From assembly GCF_023822025.1 (NCBI RefSeq), contig NZ_CP082909.1, positions 682,001 through 746,000 of the forward strand: a stretch of DNA of 64,000 nt, in the 5' to 3' direction. A program made the translations under genes and the position numbers. This document shows, piece by piece, positions 24,577 to 32,562 of the stretch; position 1 is the first letter of the stretch; every line of letters begins with the position of its first letter. Origin of the DNA: Endozoicomonas sp. 4G. GTDB taxonomy: Bacteria > Pseudomonadota > Gammaproteobacteria > Pseudomonadales > Endozoicomonadaceae. The notes below the pieces were generated by a model. It saw nothing but the letters and a program-made list of their open reading frames with translations, did no database searches and had not been told where the DNA came from.

Positions 24577-26304
24577 TCATTCTTGATCACTCTTCTTTCT
24601 TTTCTTGTTAGATGGCGGCTGGTCATACGCTTTTCTTTTGGGTTTCCTGGGGCTCTGTGTCTGGTCGGCGGGCAAGTGGGTCTGTTTGTGCCTTTGCAGA
24701 TGGCTTGTGTGGCCGGTGCTGTAGTTGCAGCCCTCATGGTCACACTGGTGCACCTTGGGTTTCTTGAGTCTCTGGTCGGCAGGCAGGTGGGTCTGTTGGT
24801 GTTTTTTCAGATCGTTCGTCCGGTCGGTGCAGTAGTCGCAGCCCTCATGGTCACACTGGTGCACCTTGGGTTTCTTGGGTCTCTGGTCGGCAGGCAGGTG
24901 GATCTGTTTGTGCCTTTTCAGATTGCCCGTCTGGTTCGTGCAGTAGTTGCAGCCTTCATGGTCACACTGGTGGATCTTGGGTTTCTTGGGTTTCTTGGGT
25001 TTTTGGCTGACAGGCAGGTGGGTCTGCTTGTGCCTTTTCAGATGGCTCGGCCATTCGGCGCTGTAGTTGCAGCCCTCGTGGTCACACTGGTGCATCTTGG
25101 GCTTCCCGGGTTTCTGTTCGGCAGGCAGGTGGGTCTGCATGTGCCTTTGCAGATGGTTTTTGTGGCTGGTGCTGTAGTTACAGCCCTCATGGTCACACCG
25201 GTGCATGTTGACTCTCTGGTCGGCAGGCAGGTGGGTCTGTTTGTGCGCTTTCAAGTGGCCCGTCTGGTCGGTCATGTAATTGCAACCCTCATGGTCACAC
25301 TGGTGCACCTTGGGTTTTCTGGGTTTCTGGTCGGCAGGCAGGTGGGTCTGTTTGTGCCGTTTCAGATCGTCCGACCGGTCGGTGCGGAAGTTGCAGCTCC
25401 CATGGTCACACTTGTGTATCCTGGATCTCTGGTCGGCAGGCAGGTGGATCTTTTTGTGCCTGTTCAGATGGCCCAAATAGTCGCTGATGTAGTCGCAGCC
25501 TTCATGGTCACACTGATGCACCTTGGGTTTATTGAGTTTGCCAGGTCTCTCTGTCACTCTTTCCTCTGACCCAGTGGGTGTGTCACTGTTTGAAATAAAC
25601 TCTTGTTGAATCATTTCCAGTCTCAGAATCGCACAATATTGACTGAATTCGTTTAATGCTCGAAAAGGATCAAGAGTCGTGTTTGCACACTGAACATCCG
25701 TTTCGGTCTCAGTTTCGTCTTCGTCAGAACCGTTGTCGCTGCCTTCATCAGAGCTGCCGCTGTCTTCGCTGTAGGCACTGTCTTCGCTGTAGGCACTATC
25801 ATCAGAGGCTGACCGATTGTAAGCCTTGGCGTCGACATCAGGGTCAGGAGAAAAGCAATAGCGAGTGTCTGGCCTTAAGAAGATGTCATCACCGAAGCAA
25901 GCTCGTGGCATGTCGAAGTGGTACCATTCAATGGCCTCGCACTCATCCTCAAGACCTTCTTCTCCTGGTTCCTGAGGCTTTTTATGGCCTCTAAAGCGAG
26001 AGAGTATGAGACTCACCCTTTGTTTCGCTGTTTCAAGGATTTCACGTTGTTGCTGATCTCCTTGCTGTATCTCAGTAGCGATAGCTTTCACCATAGAGTC
26101 AAGTTCTGGTAACGCATCCCGGTTCGGGAAAAGAGGGAGAAGAGTAGTTTCCCGGGTGTCAGAGTTAGCCTCCCCGACGATAAACGTCTTGCTGACAGCC
26201 AGAGCGAAGAGCAAAGGCAACCTGTTTTCCTGAGCGTGGCCATGAGAGCAATACATAAAAAAGGCAACGGACAAGGGCAAAATCAATCTTTTTTTGAATA
26301 ACAA
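24577..26304 (-). CDS. ZF18: 8-finger C2H2 protein with unique N-terminal insert
   Basis: Start set at the TTG 5 codons inside the longest frame (which opens at 26319), giving LLFKKRLILPL and a normal-length spacer. After the signal peptide comes a segment of about 75 residues not found whole elsewhere in the window: a TRETTLLPLFPNRDALPELD stretch, then a Gln/Glu/Lys-rich likely helix (SMVKAIATEIQQGDQQQ, REILETAKQRVSLIL). It may be a coiled coil. Helices: YLGHLNR, RSDDLKR, QTGHLKA, HKNHLQR, WPSHLKR, QTGNLKR, RTNDLKK, HTSHLQR. Tail KRKAYDQPPSN, KKRKKSDQE. Confidence 0.9.
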   Translation of the reverse strand: MLFKKRLILPLSVAFFMYCSHGHAQENRLPLLFALAVSKTFIVGEANSDTRETTLLPLFPNRDALPELDSMVKAIATEIQQGDQQQREILETAKQRVSLILSRFRGHKKPQEPGEEGLEDECEAIEWYHFDMPRACFGDDIFLRPDTRYCFSPDPDVDAKAYNRSASDDSAYSEDSAYSEDSGSSDEGSDNGSDEDETETETDVQCANTTLDPFRALNEFSQYCAILRLEMIQQEFISNSDTPTGSEERVTERPGKLNKPKVHQCDHEGCDYISDYLGHLNRHKKIHLPADQRSRIHKCDHGSCNFRTDRSDDLKRHKQTHLPADQKPRKPKVHQCDHEGCNYMTDQTGHLKAHKQTHLPADQRVNMHRCDHEGCNYSTSHKNHLQRHMQTHLPAEQKPGKPKMHQCDHEGCNYSAEWPSHLKRHKQTHLPVSQKPKKPKKPKIHQCDHEGCNYCTNQTGNLKRHKQIHLPADQRPKKPKVHQCDHEGCDYCTDRTNDLKKHQQTHLPADQRLKKPKVHQCDHEGCNYSTGHTSHLQRHKQTHLPADQTQSPRKPKRKAYDQPPSNKKRKKSDQE

Positions 26305-26401
26305 GGCCAGGCTTCTCAATCGTTGAGCTGTTCTGGTAAATCAGGTTAGTTAAAATCCGGAGAGAGTCCGGAGGTTTCTTTGAGGCAGGTTGGGAGGCGA
26401 A

Positions 26402-27742
26402 TCATTCTTTATCACCTATCTTTCTTTTCTTGTTCGATGGCTGCTGGTGATACGCTTTTCTTTTGGGTCTCTGGTCGGCAGGCAGGTGGGTCTGTTTGTG
26501 CTTGTTCAGATTGCCCACGTGGTTGCTGCTGTAGTTGCAACCCTCGTGGTTACACCGGCGCACTCTGGGTCTCTGGTCGGCAGGCAGGTGGATCTGTTTG
26601 TGCGACATCAGATGGCTCAAGTGCAAGGTGCTGTAGTTGCAGCCCTCATGGTCACACTGCACTTTGGGTCTCTGGTCGGCGGGTAAGTGTTTTATTTTGT
26701 GGTTTTTCAGATTGCCAGCATAGACCGTGCCGTAGTCGCAGCCCTCGTGGTTACACTGGTACACTTTGGGTCTCTGGACGGCAGGCAGGTGGGCATATTT
26801 GTGCCTTTGCAGATTGCCCCTGTGGTAGGTGCTGTAGTTGCAGCCCTCATGGTCACACTGGTGCACCTTGGTTCTCTGGTCGTCAGGCAGGTGAGTCCTT
26901 TGGTGTGCTTTCAGGTTTCCCGGATGGTCTGTGCTGTAGCTACAGCCCTCATGGCCACACTGCACTTTAGGGCCTTTGACTCTCTGGTCGGCAGGCAGGT
27001 GGGTCTGTTGGTGCTTTTTCAGATTGCCCTTCAGGTTTGTGCTGTAGTTGCAGCCCTCATGGTCACACCGGTGCACCTTGGGTTTCTGAGGTCTTTTGGG
27101 TCTCTGGTCGGCAGGCAGGTGGGTCACCTCTGACTCAGTAGGTATTTTACTGTCTGAAATAGACTCCTGCTGAACCATTTCCAGTCTCAGAACCGCACAA
27201 TACTCACTGAATTCATTCAATGCCCGAAAAGGATCCGGTGTCGTATTGACACACTGAAGATCCGCTTCGGTCTCAGTGTCGTCTTCGTCAGAAGGGTTAT
27301 CGGTGCTTTCATCAGAGGTGCCGCTGTCTTCGCTGTCACTGTCTTCGCTGTCACTGTCTTCGCTGTCGGCACTATCATCAGAGACTGCCCGGCTGTAAGC
27401 CTCAGCCTTGCCGCCAGGGACAGGAGAAAAGCAATAGCGAGTGTCTGGCTTCAAGAGGACGTCATCACCGAACCAGGCTCGTGCCATGTCGAAGTGGTAC
27501 CATTCAATGGCCTTGCTCTCTTCGCGCTCTTCACTTTCTTCAGGTAGAAGCCTTATCCGGGCGGGTTGATTGTTTCTCAGGCGTACTGAGACCTCAATAA
27601 AGGGCTTCGGGCTAGTGATAAGCGCCTGACTGACAGCCACAGAGAAGAGCAAAAGCAACCTCTTTTCCTGAGCCTGAGCATTAGAGCAATGCACAGAAAG
27701 GGCAATGGCCAAGGTCAAAATCAATGGTTTTTTGGATAGCAA
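26402..27742 (-). CDS. ZF19: secreted 6-finger C2H2 protein
   Basis: 446 residues. Signal peptide cuts near NAQA/QEK. Modules: LLLLFSVAVSQALI, RLRNNQPARIRLLPEE, EWYHFDMAR, WFGDDVLLKPDTRYCFSP, then a run of SEDSD repeats. Helices: LKGNLKK, HPGNLKA, HRGNLQR, YAGNLKN, HLSHLMS, HVGNLNK. Two linkers are shortened so that the first Cys follows PKVQ directly (PKVQC). Tail KRKAYHQQPSN, KKRKIGDKE, with Ile in place of a Lys in the basic cluster. TTG start. Confidence 0.92.
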   Translation of the reverse strand: MLSKKPLILTLAIALSVHCSNAQAQEKRLLLLFSVAVSQALITSPKPFIEVSVRLRNNQPARIRLLPEESEEREESKAIEWYHFDMARAWFGDDVLLKPDTRYCFSPVPGGKAEAYSRAVSDDSADSEDSDSEDSDSEDSGTSDESTDNPSDEDDTETEADLQCVNTTPDPFRALNEFSEYCAVLRLEMVQQESISDSKIPTESEVTHLPADQRPKRPQKPKVHRCDHEGCNYSTNLKGNLKKHQQTHLPADQRVKGPKVQCGHEGCSYSTDHPGNLKAHQRTHLPDDQRTKVHQCDHEGCNYSTYHRGNLQRHKYAHLPAVQRPKVYQCNHEGCDYGTVYAGNLKNHKIKHLPADQRPKVQCDHEGCNYSTLHLSHLMSHKQIHLPADQRPRVRRCNHEGCNYSSNHVGNLNKHKQTHLPADQRPKRKAYHQQPSNKKRKIGDKE

Positions 27743-27841
27743 GGCCTGGCGCCCCAGTCGTTGAATTGTTTATTTGGAAATCAGGTTAGTCAAAATCTGA
27801 AGAGAGGTCGGAGGTTTCTTTTAGAAGAGTTGGAAGGCGGA

Positions 27842-29056
27842 TCATTCTTTATCACCCTTCCTTCTTTTCTTGTTCGATGGCAGCTGTTCATACGCTTTTC
27901 TTTTGGGTCTCTGGTTGGCAGGCAGGTGGATTTGTTGGTGCATTCTCAGATTGCCCGGGCGGTTTGTGCTGTAGTTGCAGCCTTCATGGTCACACTGGTG
28001 CACCTTAGGTTTCTTGACCCTCTGGTCGGCAGGCAGGTGAATCGGTTTGTGCCTTTTCAGGTGGGCCTTGTGTTCGGTGCTGTAGTGACAGCCCTCATGG
28101 TCACATCGGTGCAGCTTGAGTCTCTGGTCGGCAGGCAGGTGGGTCCATTTGTGCATTTTCAGTTTGCACGCATAGTCTGTGCAGTAGTGACAGCCCTCAT
28201 GGTCACACCGGTGCTCCCTGGATCTTTGATCGGCAGGCAGGTGGGTTTGTTGGTGAGTTTTCAGATTGCCCGCCTGGTCAGCGCTGTAGTCACAGCCCTC
28301 ATGGTCACACCGGTGTATCTTGACCCTCTGGTCGGCAGGCAGGTGGATCCGTTTGTGATTTTTCAGGTTGTGCACAAATCTGCTGCTGTAGTTGCAGCCC
28401 TCATGGTCACACTGGTGCACCTTGAGTTTGCTGAGTCTCTGGTCGGCAGGCAGGTGGGTCTGTTTGTGCCTTTTCAGATTGCCCTGATGGTCAGTGTTGT
28501 AGTGACAACCCTCATGGTCGCACTGGTGCAGCTTGGGTTTACTGGGGTTCTTGGGTCTCTGGTCGGCAGGCGGGTGGGAAACAGGCTCCTGATGAATCAT
28601 TTTCAGTCTCAGAGTCGAACAATACTCACTGATTTCGTTTAATGGTTGAAAGGGATCAGGTGTCGTATTTACACACTGACCATCCGTTTCGGTCTCAGTG
28701 TCGTCTTCTTCGGAAGGGGGGTCGCTGTCTTCACTGTCACTGTCTTCGCTGTCACTGTCTTCGCTGTCACTGTCTTCGCTGTCACTGTCTTCGCTGTCGG
28801 CACTATCATCAGAGGCTGCCTGACTGTAAGCCTCAGCTTCGACGCCAGGGCCAGGAGAAAAGCAATAGCCAGTGCCTGGCTTTAAGAGGACGTCATCATC
28901 GAACCAGGCTCGTGGCATGTCGAAGTGGTACCATTCAATGGCCTCGTGCTCTGCTTCAATGAGCAAAGGCAACCTGTTTTCCTGAGTCCGGGCATTAAAG
29001 CAATGCACAGAAAAGGCAACGGTCAAAGTCAAAATCAATGATTTTTTGGATAGCAA
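27842..29056 (-). CDS. ZF20: secreted 6-finger C2H2 protein with long SEDSD tract
   Basis: 404 residues. The N-terminal region is short: signal peptide (cut near ARTQ/EN), EWYHFDMPR, WFDDDVLLKPGTGYCFSP, then a tract of SEDSD units from a 15-bp repeat near 28723-28800. Helices: HQGNLKR, FVHNLKN, QAGNLKT, YACKLKM, HKAHLKR, RPGNLRM. The block before the fingers is cut short (LRLKMIHQEPVSHPPADQRP), a form shared with ZF21 and similar to ZF10. Tail KRKAYEQLPSN, KKRRKGDKE. TTG start. Confidence 0.92.
   Translation of the reverse strand: MLSKKSLILTLTVAFSVHCFNARTQENRLPLLIEAEHEAIEWYHFDMPRAWFDDDVLLKPGTGYCFSPGPGVEAEAYSQAASDDSADSEDSDSEDSDSEDSDSEDSDSEDSDPPSEEDDTETETDGQCVNTTPDPFQPLNEISEYCSTLRLKMIHQEPVSHPPADQRPKNPSKPKLHQCDHEGCHYNTDHQGNLKRHKQTHLPADQRLSKLKVHQCDHEGCNYSSRFVHNLKNHKRIHLPADQRVKIHRCDHEGCDYSADQAGNLKTHQQTHLPADQRSREHRCDHEGCHYCTDYACKLKMHKWTHLPADQRLKLHRCDHEGCHYSTEHKAHLKRHKPIHLPADQRVKKPKVHQCDHEGCNYSTNRPGNLRMHQQIHLPANQRPKRKAYEQLPSNKKRRKGDKE
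28723..28800. repeat. 15-bp micro-repeat coding for SEDSD
   Basis: Repeated copies of CACTGTCTTCGCTGT-type units sit in the acidic tract of ZF20. The unit is five codons, so copy-number change keeps the frame and alters only the length of the Ser/Asp/Glu tract. Similar runs occur in ZF15, ZF19, ZF21, ZF22 and ZF23. Confidence 0.85.
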
Positions 29057-29154
29057 GGCCTGGCTTCCCAGTCGTTGAATTGTTTATTTGGAAGTCAGGT
29101 TAGTCAAAATCTGGAGAGAGGTCGGAGATTTCTTTGAGGCGGGTTGGGAGCGGA

Positions 29155-30708
29155 TCATTTTTTATTATCCTTCTTTCTTTTCTTGTTAGATGGCAGCTGG
29201 TCGTACGCTTTCCTTTTGGGTCTCTGGTCGGTAGGTAAATGGGTCTGTTTGTGCCTTTTCAGATGGTTCGTTTGGCTAGTGCTGTAGTCGCAGTTCTCAT
29301 GGTCACACCGGTACACCTTGAGTCTCTGGTTGACAGGCAAATGGTTCTGTTTGTGGATTTTCAGACTGTGCGCCTGATCGGTTCTGTAGTCGCAGCCCTC
29401 ATGGTCACATTGGTGCGTCCTGATTCTCTGTTCGACAGGCAGGTGGCTCTGTTTGTGCCTATTCAGGTGGTACGTTTGGCTGCTGCTGTAGTCGCAGCCC
29501 TCATGGTCACACTGATGCGGCTTGAGTCTCTGGTCGGCAGGCAGGTGAGTCTGTTTGTGTTTTTGCAGATTGCACAATTGGTAGGTGCTGAAGTTGCAGC
29601 CCTTATGGTCACACTGATGCAACCTGAATCTCTTTTGTCTCTCGTCGGCAGACAGGTGGGTCTGCCTGTGCTTTTTCAGATTGCCCACATGATCGGTGCT
29701 GTAGTTACAGCCCTCATAGCCACACTGGTGCACATTGGGTCTCTGGTCGGCGGGCAGGTGGCTCTTTTTGTGCGTTTTCAGGTTGCCACTGTGGTCGGTA
29801 CTGTAGTTGCAGCCTTCGTGCTCACAACGCATCGTGGCTCTTTTGAGTTTTTGGTCGGCAGGCAGATGGGTATGTTTGTGCGCTTTCAGATTGCTCTTCC
29901 GGTCGGAGCTGAAGTCGCAGCCCTCATGGTCACAGTGGTGCACCTTGGGTTTCCTGGGTCTCTGGTCGGCAGGCAGGTGGGTCTGTTTGTGCCTTTTCAG
30001 ATCGTCTTTCCGGTCAGTGCTGTAGTTGCAGCCCTCATGGTCACACCGGTGCACCTTGAGTTTGCTGAGTCTCTGGTCGGCAGGCAGGTGAATCTGTTTG
30101 TGCCTTTTCAGATTGTTCGCCTGATCAGTTCTGTAGTGACAACCCTCATGGTCACACTGGTGCACCTTGGGTTTTCTGGGTCTCTGGTCGGCAGGCGGGT
30201 GGGAAATAGGCTCCTGCTGAATCATTTTCAGTCTCAGAGTCGCACAATACTCACTGATTTCGTTTAATGCTTGAAAAGGATCAGGTGTCCTGTTTACACA
30301 CTGAACATCCGTTTCGGTCTCAGTGTCGTCTTCGTCAGAACGGTTGTCGCTGCTTTCATCAGAGGTGCCACTGTCTTCACTGCCACTGTCTTCACTGTCA
30401 CTGTCTTCGCTGTCACTGTCTTCGCTGTCACTGTCTTTGCTGTCACTGTCTTTGCTGTCACTGTCTTTGCTGTGGGCACTATCATCAGAGACTGCCCGAC
30501 TGAAAGCCTCAGCTTCTGGTTCCTCAGGCCAGTGCTGGTTGTTTCCGAAGCATGAGACCTCAATAAAGGGCCTCGGGGTATTGATAGGCGCCTTGCCGAC
30601 AGCCAGAGTGAAGAGCAAAGACAACCTGTTTTCCTGAGTATGACCATGAGAGCAATGCACAGAAAAGGCAATGGCCAAGGCCAAAATCAATGGTTTATTG
30701 GATAGCAA
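29155..30708 (-). CDS. ZF21: secreted 9-finger C2H2 protein
   Basis: 517 residues. Signal peptide begins MLSNKPLIL (one Lys lost) and cuts near HGHT/QEN. The acidic tract is the longest of the array and grades from SKDSD to SEDSD to SEDSG repeats (about 30366-30476), so three units carry Lys in place of Glu. Helices: QANNLKR, RKDDLKR, RKSNLKA, HSGNLKT, HVGNLKK, QLCNLQK, QTYHLNR, QAHSLKI, QTNHLKR. Tail KRKAYDQLPSN, KKRKKDNKK. TTG start. Confidence 0.92.
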   Translation of the reverse strand: MLSNKPLILALAIAFSVHCSHGHTQENRLSLLFTLAVGKAPINTPRPFIEVSCFGNNQHWPEEPEAEAFSRAVSDDSAHSKDSDSKDSDSKDSDSEDSDSEDSDSEDSGSEDSGTSDESSDNRSDEDDTETETDVQCVNRTPDPFQALNEISEYCATLRLKMIQQEPISHPPADQRPRKPKVHQCDHEGCHYRTDQANNLKRHKQIHLPADQRLSKLKVHRCDHEGCNYSTDRKDDLKRHKQTHLPADQRPRKPKVHHCDHEGCDFSSDRKSNLKAHKHTHLPADQKLKRATMRCEHEGCNYSTDHSGNLKTHKKSHLPADQRPNVHQCGYEGCNYSTDHVGNLKKHRQTHLSADERQKRFRLHQCDHKGCNFSTYQLCNLQKHKQTHLPADQRLKPHQCDHEGCDYSSSQTYHLNRHKQSHLPVEQRIRTHQCDHEGCDYRTDQAHSLKIHKQNHLPVNQRLKVYRCDHENCDYSTSQTNHLKRHKQTHLPTDQRPKRKAYDQLPSNKKRKKDNKK

Positions 30709-30807
30709 GGCCTGGGTTCCCAGTCGTTGAACCGTTTATTTGGAAATCAGGTTAGTCAAAATCTGGAGAGAGATCGGAGGTTTCTTTGCGGCGGGTTCGG
30801 AGGCGGA

Positions 30808-32463
30808 TCATTTTCTATCGCCCTGCTTTCTTTTTTTGTTGCCTGGAGGCTGGTCATCCGCTTTCCTTTTGGGTCTCTGGTGGGTGCGCCGGTGGCTCTG
30901 TTCGTGCCTGTTCAGGTGGCACTTCTGGTGGGTGGTGTAGTTGCAGCCCTTATGATCACACTGCAACTTGAGTCTCTGGTTGGCAGGCAGGTGGGTCTGT
31001 TTGTGCCTTTTCAGATTGCTCATGACGTTGCTGCTGTAGCCACAGCCCTTATGGTCACACTGGTGCACTCTGGGTTTTTTGGGTCTCTGGTCGGCAGGCA
31101 GGTGGGTTTGTTGGTGCCTTTTCAGAGTGCTCACGTCGTAGGTGCCGTAGCTGCATCCCTTATGATCACACTGAAACTTGAGTCTCTGGTTGGCAGGCAA
31201 ATGGCCCTGTTTGTGCTTTTTCAGATTGCCCCTGTCGTAGCAGCTGTAGTTGCAGTCCTCATGGTCACACTGCAACCTGGGTCTCTGGTTGGCAGGCAGG
31301 TGGGTCTGTTTGTGCTTTTTTAGATTGCCCGTCTGGTCGGAGCTGTAGTTGCAGCCCTCATGGTCACACCGGTGCACCTTGGGTCTTCTGGCTTTCTGCC
31401 AGGCCGGCCAGTGGATCTGCTTGTGCCTGTTCAGATGACACTTCTGGCCAGTGCTGAAGTTGCAGCCTTCATGGTCACACTGGTGCAGTTTGGGTTTCTT
31501 GATTCTCTGGTTGGCAGGCAGGTGGATCTGTTTGTGCGTCTTTAGATGGCTCTTGTTGTTGGTGATGTAGTGGCAGCCCTCATGGTCACACGAGTGCACC
31601 TTGGGTTTCCTGGGTCTCTTTTGTCTCTCAGGTCTCTGGTCGGCAGGCAGGTGGATCTGTTTGTGCCTTTTCAGATTGCCCTTCTGGTCGGTGCGGTAAC
31701 TGCAGCCGGCATGGTCACACTGGTGTATCTTTGGCCTCTGGTCGGCAGGCAGTTGGGTCTTTTTATGCGTTTTCAGATAGTTAGCAGGGTCTGATGCTGT
31801 CACTTTTATTTCTGAATCAGTGGCTATTTCACTGTCTGAAACGGGCTCCTGCTTAATCTTTTTTAGTGCCAGAGTCGCACAATACTGACTGACTTCATTT
31901 GATACTCGAAAAGGATCAAGGGTCGTGGTCACATACTGAACATTAGATTCAGCATCCGCTTCGCCTTCGTCTGAAAGGTTGTTGCTTTCTTCATCTGAGA
32001 CGCCGCTGTCTTCGCTGTCACTGTCTTCGCTGTCACTGTCTTCGCTGTCACTGTCTTCGCTGTCGGCACTATCATCAGAGGCTGCCTGACGGTAAGCCTC
32101 AGCTTCGACGTCAGGCTCAGTAGAAAAGCAATAGCGAGTGTCTGGCTTTAACAGGATGGCCTCACTCTCTTCACTTTCGTCAGGTAGAAGCCTTATCCGG
32201 GTGGGTTGGTTATTTCCGAAGCATGAGAGCTCAATAAAGGGCTTCGGGAAGTTGATAAGCACCTTGTCGGCAGCCAGGTCGGCAGCCAGGTCGGCAGCCA
32301 GGTCGGCAGCCAGGTCGGCAGCCAGGTCGGCAGCCAGAGCAGAGAGCAAAGGCATTCTATTTTCCTGAGTCTGGGCATTAGAGCAATGTACAGAAAAGGC
32401 AATGCCCAAGACAATGCCCAAGACAATGCCCAAGATCAAAGTCAATCGTTTTTTGGATAGCAA
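30808..32463 (-). CDS. ZF22: 8-finger C2H2 protein with expanded signal core, IKQEP subtype
   Basis: 551 residues. Two micro-repeat expansions stand out: a 12-bp unit (32401-32436) that lengthens the signal hydrophobic core as LGIVLGIVLGIAF, and another 12-bp unit (32269-32328) that codes for repeated ADLA just after the cleavage region. Then a CFGNNQPTRIRLLPDE segment, SEDSD tract and IKQEP. Helices: QKGNLKR, NKSHLKT, QKCHLNR, QTGNLKK, DRGNLKK, DVSTLKR, VMSNLKR, QKCHLNR. Tail diverged: KRKADDQPPGN, KKRKQGDRK. TTG start. Confidence 0.91.
   Translation of the reverse strand: MLSKKRLTLILGIVLGIVLGIAFSVHCSNAQTQENRMPLLSALAADLAADLAADLAADLAADLAADKVLINFPKPFIELSCFGNNQPTRIRLLPDESEESEAILLKPDTRYCFSTEPDVEAEAYRQAASDDSADSEDSDSEDSDSEDSDSEDSGVSDEESNNLSDEGEADAESNVQYVTTTLDPFRVSNEVSQYCATLALKKIKQEPVSDSEIATDSEIKVTASDPANYLKTHKKTQLPADQRPKIHQCDHAGCSYRTDQKGNLKRHKQIHLPADQRPERQKRPRKPKVHSCDHEGCHYITNNKSHLKTHKQIHLPANQRIKKPKLHQCDHEGCNFSTGQKCHLNRHKQIHWPAWQKARRPKVHRCDHEGCNYSSDQTGNLKKHKQTHLPANQRPRLQCDHEDCNYSCYDRGNLKKHKQGHLPANQRLKFQCDHKGCSYGTYDVSTLKRHQQTHLPADQRPKKPRVHQCDHKGCGYSSNVMSNLKRHKQTHLPANQRLKLQCDHKGCNYTTHQKCHLNRHEQSHRRTHQRPKRKADDQPPGNKKRKQGDRK
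32269..32340. repeat. 12-bp micro-repeat (GGCAGCCAGGTC), five perfect copies plus one diverged
   Basis: Lies in the 5' coding region of ZF22, just after the signal peptide. The unit is four codons and gives ADLAADLAADLA-type sequence. Other members have a single ALAVGKALI segment here, so the expansion is specific to this gene. Confidence 0.92.
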
Positions 32464-32562
32464 GGTCTGGCTTCCCAGTCGTTGAAATGTTTATTGGGAA
32501 GTCAGGTTAGTCAAAATCTGGAGAAAGGTCGGAGGTTTCTTTAAGGCGGTCCGGGAAGTGTG

